Source: Doris montereyensis (taxonomy: Eukaryota; Mollusca; Gastropoda; Nudibranchia; Dorididae). From it: a stretch of 64,000 nucleotides of DNA. The stretch lies in contig JAXRKP010000151.1 in assembly GCA_037039925.1 (NCBI GenBank), forward strand, positions 370,001 to 434,000. Direction: 5' to 3'. The notes below the pieces were generated by a model. The model searched no databases, was not told where the DNA came from, and saw only the letters and a list, made by a program, of their open reading frames with translations. A program made the position numbers and the translations under genes. Shown here piece after piece: positions 51,119 to 62,680 of the stretch; positions within the stretch are counted from its first letter, which is position 1; each line of letters starts with the position of its first letter.

Positions 51119-54100
51119 GTAGCCATGAGTTTTATTCTGTATCTTTGCTTTCATTTACAAATTTTAGGATTGAAAATTGTGCCGGGCATGTTATGTCTTG
51201 TTTCGTTTTGAGTTTCAGTTTGCCTTTGATCATTGTCATTTTTTAGAATGTATTTGTGTCCACACACTAGGATTTACAAATCTAATGTCACTTTGTTCTT
51301 GGTCTCCACTTTAGACAAAACAGAAAAAAGGAAGAAAACAATGCAATTAAAATAAAAAGCCAGCCAAAAAACAAAACAAAAGATGAAAAATCGAACTTTA
51401 AGGATAAAAAAGGTGACAACAAAGACAAAAAGATTAGCAAGACAACAAAGATAAAGAAAATGAGGAAGACACATACTCAAATAAGAAAACAGAGTCTGGA
51501 GAAAACAGTCCCCACAGAAGATAGACAGAGGACAGAAAAAATGAAAGATACAGACATCAAAGGCAACAAAAAAGTGTGTGTGGGGGAGGGGGAGTAGGCA
51601 GCAGATTTTTTTTATTGGGGAGCAGTCACAGATGGTGATATATTTTTCATATCCCAAGTTTCCCTTATTTCATCACCACAGCCATTCTAATATCTGTGCA
51701 GCTGTATATTAACAGGAATACGGCCACCCACTAGAAGACCAAATATACAATTACATTTAATGTAACAAGCAATTTTTATTCTATAGACTAAAAAACAATT
51801 AATGTTTTTTTATTGAAATGAGAACTTGTATTTGTCTCCGGAGTTATTTCACCCAACGTGCCGGAGTTTTTTGTTGCCAGAAATATTTCGTCCACCCGTT
51901 GAGAAAAATGACTTAATAAGACATCTAAGAATATAAAAAACACACAACTATCATACATCAAATTGTTTGTTATTGATTGCTGCATCTTTTCATGCTATAT
52001 TTAGGCTCATAAAGTTGACATGGGATCAGAAATATGCTAGAGAAGATGACAGAGCAAAAAAAAATAGCGAAAAAAAAAATCATATTTTGACACCAACTCA
52101 CCTATAACAAATTATTCACTTGTATTTGGAGTATCTAAGGGATATATCCTTGTAGGGGGTTAAATCCAAATCTAAAACTTTTGACACAGTTCAAAAATGT
52201 TCAAAATGAAGAAAGTTATGTCCATTTTTGTAAAGTCACTTTTACATCCAAATGTCAAAGAAAATCACGTAAAAAATCCAAAGTGAGCATGAACACAAAA
52301 CTAAATTATTATTATAAAGATTGAAGATAATGTACACAGGATGCCTTATTTACAGATCAAGGACTCACCAATTTTAGAGGTGTGGATCTGTATGCCACAT
52401 CTCAAAACAATGCTTCAGATGTAAATGTGGTAAGCCGATGCAACCTTTACACACGAAGTTTGTGCGCTTCACATTTGTTGGAGTGCTGCACACTCGACAC
52501 CGTCTGTCATTCGGTGTGTACACGACAATGTGTTTTGCTCCTTCGAGACGCAGTATTGGGTTGATTTTTCAAGGGCGACCGATTTGTGTTATTGCCTGCT
52601 CTTCTTGAAGTGGCATGATGGCTGAGGCGGCCTCGCAGAGTTGGTCAATCAAGAGGTGTTTGAATTTTTAGACCCATTTTTGTGTTGTTTTCTGCAGATC
52701 TTGATAAACAATACAGAATATAGGCATTTACACACGTTATCTCCATGATCCAGTGAAAGATTTTCTTCCACCATTTTTTTGATCTACGCATTTGCAGACC
52801 ATAATATCCTATCATTTGGTCCGCCCTATCGTAACCATTCATGCTAAAGTTGTAGTCCTGAACAACTAAGGGTTTGACTGCACCTCCATTCTCCACTGTC
52901 TCATCTACCTTTCCATTGGTTGTGACCATCACCACTTGCTTCTTTGCCTTTTTATCCCTGAAAGCTGCACACAGAATTTTATTCTCCTCTGACATCCAGT
53001 ATTTGGATTCTTTGTGTTGCAGAGATGTGCCTTTGCCTTTCACTTCAGGGGAAAGCCAATCCGCTGGGCTTGAAGAGTGCCAGTGTAGTACTGCCTCATT
53101 GCTAGCATTCTTTCTAGCAGAACTCTTGTGGTAAACCATCTATCTGCAAATATATGGTAACCTACACCGACAGATTTCAGCAGGGTGTCAAATATTTTGA
53201 CAGAGGTTCTTCCTTGTTCGTCGCGGTCAGTTTCTGGATCATGCGAAGTTTCAGCTCCATAATAAGTGAGCAAATTCAAAAACATATCCGGTGCTGCTGT
53301 TTATCAAGCCAAAGCTTTTGATATGATATTTATGTGGCTTGGCCGCGTTGAACATTTTATATTTCCACCTCCCCTTCCATCCTATGATCATTTCATCGAT
53401 GCTGACATTTTGAAATGGTGTAATTGTAACGGCGTCATTAAATTTCCCTACGAGGTCCACAAAGGGCTCAATTTTATTCTTGCCTTCTGCATCCGGCTTT
53501 CCTACGTGAAGCATTGTGTGATACAGTACTTCCAGTCTGACGGCTAAAGATTGCATGATAAAAATCAGTCTTCATGCTTTGTTCCATGGAATGATAATCC
53601 CTTACGTAAGGGCGCGGGTCTATCCCCATGGCGTTTGTCACTGCCAAAAATGTCAGAAGTTCATATTTTTTATAGGTGTCCATTCATTGTAACATGATCT
53701 TCTTCTTGCTGGTGTGTTTTTCATCACCTGTTCCTCAGCATAACTATTGATTGATGTCAATAAATTGTCAATTACATCATCAGTAACCAGGGCAAGGTAA
53801 CAGTCCAAAACCGTTGAGGTATCACTGATAATTGCATCATTGATACCTGGTGGCCTTCCACCCTTTGTCAACAGTCTGAAATGATTTGTTGTTTCTCTGG
53901 GATCATTGGTAGATCTACTGATTTCAATCCACTGGTTTGTAGTCATTTGAACTAACTCTAGATCTACTATCAACCTGTCTAGGCCTTTTACATTGACTGG
54001 GTCCAGGCTGAGGAGATGTCCCCCTCACAGACACATCTCTTTCCTCTTCAGTCGAAATGGATTCTGATCCAATGTCCTCCACAGTTTCCCCCTCATCTTC

Positions 54101-57100
54101 TTCACCAACTACTACTACTTTCACTTTTGCTTTCTTCACTTTCCAATGTTTGAAATAAACTAGCTGCTTGAATCGCTGTTAGCCTTTTTGGACGAGAACC
54201 TGTCGCAGATGAGGACGATGCCATCGTGAAATCCAACAAAAATGTAAACAAACTTTTATTTCACAGAAAAATCAAAGAAAACTATGTTATGTTAGAGAAG
54301 TGACGCTCAAATTACCGCATGTGACTCTTCAACTGTCCTACTTTCGATGTAAACATCCGGAGAAAGGTTTAAAAACTTTCACGGGACTCTAAAAGGAATA
54401 AAACGGATTCATTTTTCAAAGATGGCCTTCAATTTTTGTCAAATCTTTATCTCTTGGGACTCAAAATGTACCGTTTGAAAGCTCAGTTGATGCAGAAGAA
54501 GGTGATATTGATGATGAAAGTTTTTACATTGAATTAGATGGTGATGAGCTAGACGATGGTTTAGATCACAGATCTAGATCTAGTTCTACCCATGGCGCCA
54601 AAGCCGATAGATCTAATGAAGATCACACTCTGAAACGGATTCAGATGATGATCAAGAAGACCTACGAAATGAATTTTCCTTGGAGTTCAACATTGAAAGA
54701 TGTTGAACTTGAGCTATTTACCCTGGACCAGATCAAGATCTTTGGATCTGAATCATGAATCCAAGCCAATTGATTTTTTCATTTATTTTTCCCTGAGTCA
54801 CTGTTCACCTTAGCTGCAGAACAAACAAATCTGTATGCCCTAGCATCAGGCTCCGGCGCCATTCAAGCCTGTCACAAGAGATGACATATTCACTACATCT
54901 ATGTCAACATGATGTTGCATTCACAAATTGCAGCATATTCCTTTTACTGGTCAACAGATCCCCTCTATGTGTTCCATCTTTTGCTGAGTCATGTCACGAA
55001 ATCGTTTACTCAGACATTTCTCAGGCTACTTCCACCTGGCAGACAGGGAACAGTTCATCCCTCGTAACCAGCTAGGTCACAACCCATTACATAAAATTTG
55101 ACGCATCATGGATACTGTACTGAAAACTTGTCAAACCTCATACGTCCCGGTGTGGCCTTGAGTGTTGACGAAGCCATGATCCTTCAAGGACGTTTGTATT
55201 TCAAACAATACAGAAAGACAAGCCAAACCCGCAGGGAGTCAAGATGTGGTGTTGTTGCGTGCGTCAAATGACTTCTTACACGACTTTGCTTTTTATACTG
55301 GCAAAGCAAATACTCCCCTCTCCTCCTAACGGTTTAGGTTACGGCGTCGTCATGTCACTTGCTTCTTGACACCTCTACAAGAACAATCATGTATACTTAT
55401 TACAATTTCTTTGCCTCTGTAGGCCTCGCCAAGGATTTATTTGACAAGAACACTTATTCAGGTGCAACACCCAGCCAAATCGGAAACACTGGCCAAAAGA
55501 CCCAAAAAGGCAACATTCCAAAGGACAGTGTCTCATGAGACAAGTGAAACATTATTGCCTGCTTCTGGAGAGATAAGAGACCCGTTTCTCTCATTTCCAC
55601 TAATTCATCACAGAGAATGTCTGCCGAGCGCCGCACTAAAGAGGGCATTATCAATAAAGAATTCCTTTGCCAGTCTTGTCATACAACAACAATATGGCAG
55701 GAGTGGATTTATTCGATCAACTCAGGTCCTACTACCCTGTCGGAAAGCTACAAGTGGTGAGTGGAGTTGCTTTTGGTTTTTGGTTGAAGTGTGCCTCATC
55801 AATGGATACAATCTGTACAAAAAGCATGCCGGCCTCTATTGCGCCCAAAAGACTTACACACTTTCAGTTCCACCTGGAAGTTGCTGATCTCTCATGAAAG
55901 GTGTTGGAATCTAAAGAGACCAAGAGAGACTGGCCCAGCACCAGGAGGATTTAATTTAGTGCACAACAAGCATGTCGCATGCGACTCCCAGGCAGAAAAA
56001 GACAATGCTTTATGTGTAGAAGAAAGATGTGCGCACAGCATCTGGAAAGCGACCCGAGTCTGTGTTTGGATGTGTAGCATGCAATACAGTGGAACTCGGC
56101 TATAACGAGAGCCCCGTTACAAGCAAAAAGTGTCGTTATTCCGGGTTGTCGAATTTTCTTCCGCTCCTTTGTAAACTCTCCGCTTGAGTAAGCAGAAAGG
56201 ATCTTGTCTTTGTCCTTTAGAATGTGTACAAAAGTACTAGAGGGAATGTCAAATCGACGACATATCTCTGCATTGGTACATGTAGTTTCTTTCTTCTCCA
56301 CTTCTTCTATTTTAATGAGCTCCCGTTATTTCCGATGCCGTTAAACATGAAGCACCACTGTATACATCTTTGTGATGAACTATGCTTTGGGCAGTCAGAT
56401 GAGGAACCAAAAAGCTGAACAAACTTTGAATGAGTGACAGAGTGATGAAAATGGTGTGAAAATCATTAAAAAAAATTATTTGATAATTTTTTTCTCATAT
56501 TCATTATTTACAAAGTGCACTATGTTATATATGAAATCAAAGCCTGTTTCCGTGCTTTTTGTCCGGTATTCAGGCTATGGTTTCTGATGTAAACACTGGT
56601 AGTCTGGGTTAATGTGAGATTGCTCTAGACCAGAAATACTTTACAAAAAGAAAACATTTAATCATATTTTCAGTAGAAGGGTCATGTTCAATGTATATAT
56701 ATATATATATATATATGGTAATGGGCTTCTCATTTTGTTTTTAACAGATGGCAACATTATATTGATTTTCTTTGATCTTTATTCTTTGCAGGGAGGGGAT
56801 TTCCAAAAAGGTCTAAACAAAAAGTTAATTGCGGAAGCAAAATTTGATGGCGAATTATTGGCAACAGATCCAGTGCCTCATGCAGAACAGCCAAATTTCC
56901 TTAACCAGGAACTTGCTTGGGAGCTGGATCGGAAATCTTTCAACAGCATCGCCTGCAAAGAAGTTCTATCAAGATACAAGTCTATGCTTACGATGTTCAG
57001 ACCACTATGAGAGAATCAGTAGGATATGTTGTGATGGATCTCAGGTCTGCAGCAAACAAACAGGTGGTAAATTAAGTTGCTGTCAAAATGAACAAATGAA

Positions 57101-60100
57101 ATTTACACTGCATGGGGAAAAAGAATTCCGAAATTGTGAAAGGAATTACCTGGCCTGAAAAGAACAGGGTGTTCAGCAGGTCAGAAATATATCGGATTTT
57201 CATACCAGGTCGGAAAGGTCGGAAATTGATGTCTTGGGTAGGAAATGGGCTCAGGTGGTTAAAAAACAGGGTTTCCATGCGTCAGGGAAACTTTGAAAGC
57301 GAAAAAACTGTTTCCCTGCTCGAGAAAATTCCAGGGGAAATGTCATCATATATTGAGGACTCAACATTAGAAGAAATCAGGTAAATCGAAGTAGACATGA
57401 ACGATTATCACACAGCGAAATAGGAAAATGCGAATAAGTTTGTGGACGATGAATCATCATTTTGTCATCCATTTTCTTTGGTCATGCATTTCCAGTCATA
57501 CATGCTTTGCTGTCTGGCAATTCTTTCCATGTTGAAACTAAACTATTCTGATATTTTTTAAATTGTAAATTTTGTCCGAGGAATTAGGGCAAAATATGAC
57601 AATAAGGGACAACCCGTCAATAAAGACAGAACAAACACGTGACGTTTCGGTATAACCCTTCGTCAGACATCAAACGAAATATCTAGAATCCAGATCTGGG
57701 TACTACCTCAGGCATCACACAATGTGATGTCAGAAGAAAAACAGAAAGGAGGAAGAAAGAAAGAAAAGACAGTGATGATAAGAAACGTATTAGAGGGGGG
57801 GGTGAAGAATGAGCGAGAATGGAAGGTTCAGATCTAGAATGAAATAAAAATATGAAAAGAAGTATGTAATCAAAGGTGAGAAGGAGATGGAGAGAAGGAA
57901 AGAAATAGAGAGAGAGAGAGAGAAAATGGAAGAAAAAAGGCAGGGAAGAAAGAAAGGAGAGAGAGGTGTGAGTATGAGAAACAAGAAGAGAAAAATAGGA
58001 TAAGATAAGACTAGATCTATATCTCACTGGGTCTAGAAAGAAGAAATGAAGGAAGTATCAATCGGGTAGGGGGAGAAAATTTTCACTGAAGGTGTGAGAT
58101 GTATACAAATTACAAATGTATCGATAAATATAAAACAGAGCTAAACAATATGGGTCTGAAATTCTTTACTGTAGGATGCTTTTATATCTTCTTCCCACTT
58201 TCTCCAAGGTCTGCCTAGATTTTGTGTTTTACCTTGTTCAATCAGCATTTCACTGAGGTGCGAAATTCTATTGTCATTCATTCTGTTTACATGCCCAAAC
58301 CATCTCAATTGATTTCAAAATGCCAGTTAGTTTTTATGCCATCTGCTTTGGTTTGATTTCTTATTGTTGTTTTTTCTGTTGTCTCTTTTAGTTTTTCCTA
58401 CTGGTAGAAACTGTGCCTAGATGCCTGTTTCACCTAAATGCCCGCATTCTCAGTGAAACTGATTTTTTCCTATATTAATTGCGCCTCTAAATGCCCATTT
58501 CAAACCAAGATTTTGCTAAATGCCCGGTCTCAACGGCAACTGCAAGGATCATCTTCTCCAAATTATCATAAAATGGGTCCGTAATTGATTAAAATGGGAT
58601 AGTTTAAAAATTGGATCATACATTTATGTAATCCCATGGGGTAGGGTAGGGATGCAAAGTGGTCAACAATGTGCCATGCATTGTAACCACCTTTCATTAA
58701 ATTGTAATGTAATAGAAGATATCCAGTCTTTCTTCATTATTCCACCCACTGTACAGCACAGCCTTTGTCCCATTGGATCACTGGATTTGAATGATAGCCA
58801 ATTACGAAAATTAAACAATCTTCTGGACTCCGCCCACGGCTCTTTCTTGATGTCGTTTTTAAACCAAGCACTCATCGTGATGGAAGGACAAAGTGTGAAC
58901 AGTTTTATTGCTGCACTGTCTGGCTTTTGGGTCTTTTGCAAACAAAACGGGCATGAAGTACGGTTTTGTGAAGAAAGTCTGGTTATGATAGTTTATCACA
59001 AACAAGGAGGTAAATGTTGAATGTCTGCACCGTGCTTGAACTCAAAGCTATCACACCATCCAATTTTAGATTTTGTGTTTAGCTTCCTGGTTACTTGCAT
59101 TGTTTTTGTTTCTTTGCATATACTCTCATTCCTCCTTTATTTTTTCCTCCTTTATTTAGTGCATTAGCCATCATGTTGATATTTGACTGAAGGTCACTTT
59201 CTGATTTTCCAAACAGAATATAAATCATCAGCAAATGAAACATTTACTGGTTTGAGTTTCCACATGCCTACATTCATTTTCTTCATTTTTGAGGATACCT
59301 TTGCAACTGAAAGAATAAATGTGATTTATAAACAAAAGAGGACTTAGGACACAACCCTGTCTTACTCATATATCTATATCGAATTATTCAGATACGTTTC
59401 CAGCTACTCTCACTGCACATGTTGGTTTATTGTAAAATCTTTTAATGGATTTTAAAATTTTTTTTTGCTCTACATTGTGTTCTATTAAGGAATACCACCT
59501 AGTTCGTTCCTCCTCACAGTATCAAATGCCTTTTCTAACTACTAAGTCAATAAAACACAATGAATATTGGAAAGACCAGAAGCAAGACAACAATCCTCAA
59601 TCACAGAATTCCCCAGGGTCGAGTTCTCTCACCTACATTATTATTGATATTCATGAATAACCTACAAAATGTATCCTCGGAGTAAAAGGGATCCATTTCT
59701 GCAGATGACTTAGCCCTCATCAGCACAGAAGACAAGGTCTGTACAGCTCAAGGAAAGATGCAGGTAACACTGAACTACTTGGAAGAAAGGACAGAGAAAT
59801 GGTACATGTCTGTAAATACCAGCAAGACAACCTATTCAGTCTTCAGCTTCTTTACCAAATATCAAGCCAAACTGAAAATAGGAACAAGGCTTCTGGAGAA
59901 GGATGATACTCCTAAATATCTTGGAATAACCTTTGACCAGAGATTGACCTAGAAGCCGCAAGAGGAAGCAATAAAAAGAAGCAGCTACTGAACACGATGG
60001 GGATCCAACCAATCAGTCCTCAAGAAGACCTACACAGCATATGTCCGTCCACTTCTAGAATATATGGGATAGCAGCATGGGGAACCACAGCAGCATCAAA

Positions 60101-61781
60101 CTTACACAAGGTCAGAGTGGTCCAAAATCAAAGCCTCAGGATAATAACAGGAGCAATGCAAACAACACCTATCGCGGCAATGGAATCACAAACAGGCACC
60201 CAAAACTTGGAAGACAGAAGAAACACAAAAATGTTGATCTAGTGTGCAAAAGTAATAAGACCAAAAGAGCACCTATTAAACCGCAAGATGAATAAACCAG
60301 TAAGAAAAAGAATGAAAAGAAATAATTTTATAGATAAATCAAAACAGCTGAGTGGAGAATTATCAATCCCACGGATAGATAAAGAACCTCTAAAAATGTT
60401 TGCTGCATGTTCAGCTTGGGGGTATGGTCCCACCCAGAAATTTGAGATACCATAGAAGGGATAACAACCAAAATGCAAGAATCACCAGAGACCATCAAAC
60501 GCAAGGCTATCAAAGCCATTACAGAGCTCTATCCCCCACAAGATTGGATTAGAGTCATACACTGATGGATATGTCAAAGATGGAGGCTGTGGAATTTTAA
60601 GAGTTTGACCAGTTGGAAATCAAACTAAACAGGCTTTTGCATCAGGCAAGATCTGCACAAACTATAAAGCAGAAGTAGTTGCTATTGAGAAAGCCACAAA
60701 ACTACTGTTAGATAAAGTTGACATCTCACAAAGGGTAGTCTAATTTTTACGGATGCCAAATCCGTATTTCAGGCACTAAATACAATCAATGAATGCCAGC
60801 TAAATCATCTTACACTACTTCTTCAACAGTTATGTCAGTCAACACAATGCACCATATCACGATGGATACCTGGACACTGCCAGATTGATGGGAATGAGCG
60901 AGCAGATGAACTTGCGTTGAAAAAGATTTGAGGATGTCACAGGAGCCATTGATCTTCGAGGAAGAGAAGACAATCATCAAGGCAGCTGTCTGCTATCAAT
61001 GGAGAGAAATTCATAGCAGCTATAACCCCAAAGATCCCATACACCAACTTGACAGAAAATCTCAGGTTACACTATTCAGACTCAGGACTGGGCACAACTG
61101 TCTCCATCAACATATGTATCGCTATCTGAAAGTTTGGGAATCAGAAGGGTGTGAGTGTGGAGTACCCCTACCAGAACACTGAACATATTATCCAGCAGTG
61201 TCCGCTCCACACATCAGAAAGAACAGCGATATGGCCGGGAGAGGGACCTCTGGAAGAAAAGCTCTATGGCCCTATGGAGAGTCTGCAAAAGACTGCAATT
61301 CATGGAGACAATCCGATCCTGATCTGACACGCTGGCAGAGAGATCGAAGAAGAAGAAGAAGTCAATAAAACAGAGATGCGAGTCAAGGTTTATATCTCAA
61401 GGAATTTTTCTATTATTTGTCTTATTGTAACTTGTTCTTCAATTTGATCCTCTACTCTTTTCCTGGTACGCTAAGTATCCTTTATGCTGCCATGAAAAGA
61501 AAATTTAGAGACATCAAAGACAACTAAGGAACATACAATATATATACTGAAACAGAATACTCTTTGTTTTACTTTGTGTGCTGTCTGTGATGCATCCTTT
61601 TCCGTTCACTCAAATCCTTATGTAACATATATATCCTCTATTCATTTATCCAAGGTCTCAAAAGTGGTATCAACTGCTCCACAGTAAATACAGTAAAATG
61701 AAGCCTGAACTCAGATTAGCCCTGTATCTTGATGAAAATGCAATGGCCAAGAAGCTGTATCTGCCTCCAAAGCTATCACAG
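51073..61781 (+). CDS. CEP120: CEP120 (centrosomal protein 120), 5' part
   Basis: A centriole protein needed for centriole elongation and cilium assembly; the N-terminal C2 domain binds microtubules in the family. Exons: 51073-51118, 56796 to about 57063, and about 61665-61781; the gene continues past the right edge. The spliced product reads MGTASRFLAVVSVLEG, DFQKGLNKKLIAEAKFDGEL, LATDPVPHAEQPNFLNQELA, WELDRK, then after a frame change QQHRLQRSSIKIQVYAYDV, VGYVVMDLR and WYQLLHSKYSKMKPELRLAL. These match the vertebrate protein through its first C2 domain. A one-base deletion in exon 2 (near 56938-56940) breaks the frame. Introns 1 and 2 are 5.7 and 4.6 kb, filled with transposon remains. Divergent from CSNK1G. 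Confidence 0.93.
51119..52384. other. CEP120 intron 1, left part
   Basis: A-rich sequence near 51310-51560. GTAGGGGGTTAA near 52154-52166 looks like a piggyBac-type right terminus (GGG next to TTAA), but I cannot pair it with a left end. No other feature. Confidence 0.4.
52385..54224 (-). pseudogene. piggyBac transposase fossil A
   Basis: Nearly full-length PGBD-type transposase in several frames. It starts ATG at 54224 (MASSSSATGSRPKRLTAIQA), followed by an acidic head, then KKYELLTFLAVTNAMGIDPR. Catalytic-motif blocks follow: VSIDEMIIGWKGRWKYKMF (first Asp, about 53395), HIFADRWFTTRVLLERM (second, about 53145) and MNGYDRADQMIGYYGLQMRR (third, about 52825). The C-terminal zinc-knuckle is at about 52390-52520 (DRRCRVCSTPT, FVCKGCIGLPHLHLKHCF). 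At least four frame changes separate the pieces. All three Asp-bearing motifs can be seen, so decay looks moderate. It lies in CEP120 intron 1, antisense to the gene. Confidence 0.9.
54440..56410 (+). pseudogene. piggyBac transposase fossil B (PGBD4-like)
   Basis: Back to back with fossil A but a different family. Pieces in order on the plus strand: acidic head DIDDESFYIELDGDELDDG (about 54508), NQLGHNPLHK (about 55069), LSVDEAMI with GRLYFKQY (about 55160-55215), YTYYNFFASVGLAKDLFDKN (about 55392), NNNMAGVDLFDQLRSYYPVG (about 55690), and a C-terminal Cys cluster around 56020-56400 that is split by a MITE. Many stops and frame changes, so it is older than A. Confidence 0.85.
56087..56360 (-). 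mobile_element. pogo/Tigger MITE inserted in piggyBac fossil B
   Basis: A 274-bp element between TA dinucleotides. Ends are CAGTGGAACTCGGCTATAAC on the left and, reversed, CAGTGGTGCTTCATGTTTAA on the right. The minus strand keeps part of a Tigger transposase DNA-binding region: EICRRFDIPSSTFVHILKDK followed by DKIL. Removing it and one TA rejoins the piggyBac Cys-cluster sequence (VCVACNT to LCDELCFGQ), apart from frame decay. Confidence 0.8.
56796..57066 (+). CDS. CEP120: CEP120 exon 2 (C2 domain, frameshifted)
   Basis: With the acceptor at GGGAG the phase joins exon 1 as LEG-DFQKG. A CAG five bases earlier (TTTGCAG) has a better pyrimidine tract but leaves the phase wrong. The frame runs DFQKGLNKKLIAEAKFDGEL to LAWELDRKSF. 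It must then shift by one base in the TCTTT at 56936-56940 to continue QQHRLQRSSIKIQVYAYDVQ. The donor is at 57064 (GTGGTA) or 57067 (GTAAAT); the second fits consensus better and adds one Val. Confidence 0.88.
57067..58130. other. CEP120 intron 2, left part
   Basis: Contains unassigned repeat-like sequence at 57100-57400, the hammerhead-like motif and a purine-rich stretch at about 57725-58000. No gene. Confidence 0.4.
57636..57670 (-). ncRNA. Hammerhead-ribozyme-like motif
   Basis: On the minus strand the order is TGATGT, core CTGACGA, short stem GGTTATACC, core GAAAC, then GTC followed by ACGTG. This matches a minimal type I hammerhead: conserved CUGANGA and GAAA boxes, a GUC cleavage triplet, and a weak stem I (four pairs, one wobble) closing the ends. 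Such short-stem-III hammerheads are known from Penelope-like elements and retrozymes in animals. No partner copy or Penelope protein was found next to it. Confidence 0.5.
58652..59020 (+). other. 122-codon frame within LINE A, unassigned
   Basis: An open frame antisense to the decayed LINE A, between its catalytic block and its C-terminal block. No family recognised. The run AAATGCCC recurs three or more times just upstream at 58435-58540, which may mark another small insertion. Confidence 0.2.
59558..61358 (+). mobile_element. LINE B, I-clade with RNase H, 5'-truncated
   Basis: Starts inside the reverse transcriptase: IPQGRVLSPT-like block (about 59605), ISADDLAL (about 59700, usual YADD altered), NTSKTTYSVFSF and DDTPKYLGITFDQRLT (about 59910), and the thumb-region GIAAWGTTAASNL (about 60075). 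RNase H begins YTDGYVKDGGCGIL (about 60558) and ends WIPGHCQIDGNERADEL (about 60868-60915). A Cys-rich end, CECGVPLPEH with HIIQQCPLH, follows. Its 3' end is a (GAA)n tail. Flanking AAGTCAATAAAACA at 59544-59557 and 61359-61372 is a perfect 14-bp target duplication. Several stops make it inactive. Confidence 0.88.
61665..61781 (+). CDS. CEP120: CEP120 exon 3
   Basis: Encodes WYQLLHSKYSKMKPELRLAL then YLDENAMAKKLYLPPKLSQ. It matches the vertebrate [20 protein letters not shown] segment. The acceptor is uncertain: CAAAAG at 61664 fits phase 0, while CCAAG at 61654 has a better pyrimidine tract but the wrong phase. Donor GTATCA. Confidence 0.85.
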
Positions 61782-62680
61782 GTATCATTTTCTCATTTTT
61801 TTTATTTAGTTGTAAACGGGATCGATATGAAGGTGAAAGTTACAAGCGTTAAATGAAACAAATACATGTTTTGAATATTGACACACACCACTCATGTCTT
61901 TCTAGCAATGGTTTTAATGACAACATCCGGGAAATTTTGATTGTAGACGCTAAAGCAAAATAAATCTATGATCAACATGGTAAATTTAAGCGTATATCTT
62001 TACTTAAACTATTTATAATGGATAACCCCATGTTATAGGTGTAATGTCTTCCAATGTTTGTTGAGATTTTGTACTGATTAATTGACCTTGCCTTTTAAAA
62101 ACTTTTTCTCATTTACTTGCTTTTGGTAACCGTTACTTTCTCCGGGGGTCTCTTTTAAATCTGCAAACTAAGTTCAGTTGACCAACACATGCACACACGC
62201 ATTGAATTCAGTGTATTTGTGTCATTCTATAGCAAAAAAAAAAAAACAACTTTATAAACTATCATTCTTTTTCAATTATTTCATACCAGCAGAAAAATGT
62301 ATTCATTTACTTTGTTTATTGCTTTGAATACATATCCATAGATTTTTTGTTTTAAACATTTTGTTCTGTTTGTTTTTTTGTTTGGAGTGCTGTGATTTCA
62401 TTGATACCATTTTTTCATGTGTTTGTTGATTTCATAAAACTCAAAAACTGTTGGTGGATAGTTAAATTAAGCACTATTTTATTTTTCTTACTGGTCAATG
62501 CCAGAATTTATTTATGAAGTGATACATCAGTTCCATGAATATCTGTTTGATACAACAATGAGATCTTCAAAGTTTACCTGCTTTCTTTCAAATAATTTTT
62601 GTGTGTCAGGTCTCAAATCTGATTCACATTATATTCAAATCCTTGTTTTCAAAAAGGGTTTAAACCTGTTTTGTTGTTAC
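61782..62680. other. CEP120 intron 3, left part
   Basis: AT-rich intronic sequence with T-runs; no feature that I can support. Confidence 0.45.

Larger units (their letters stand above)
58130..61480 (-). mobile_element. LINE A fossil, antisense to CEP120, interrupted by LINE B
   Basis: Reverse-transcriptase pieces on the minus strand from high to low coordinate: EEQVTIRQIIEKFLEI (about 61400-61440), HLCFID reaching the left of LINE B's target site (about 61375), EKAFDTVRRNEL (about 59510-59535), a QGCVLSPLLFI-like block (about 59340), the catalytic VSFADDLYSV (about 59230) and the C-terminal LRWFGHVNRMNDNRISHLSE with GRPWRKWEEDIKAS (about 58160-58310). The C-terminal signature is typical of endonuclease-type LINEs of arthropods and molluscs. 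Frames are broken throughout; the endonuclease was not found. It is split at 59557/61358 by LINE B. Confidence 0.8.

Noticed and set aside
52150..52170. GTAGGGGGTTAA as the terminus of piggyBac fossil A
   Set aside because: It is a right-hand end on the plus strand, yet fossil A lies to its right; no matching left end was found.
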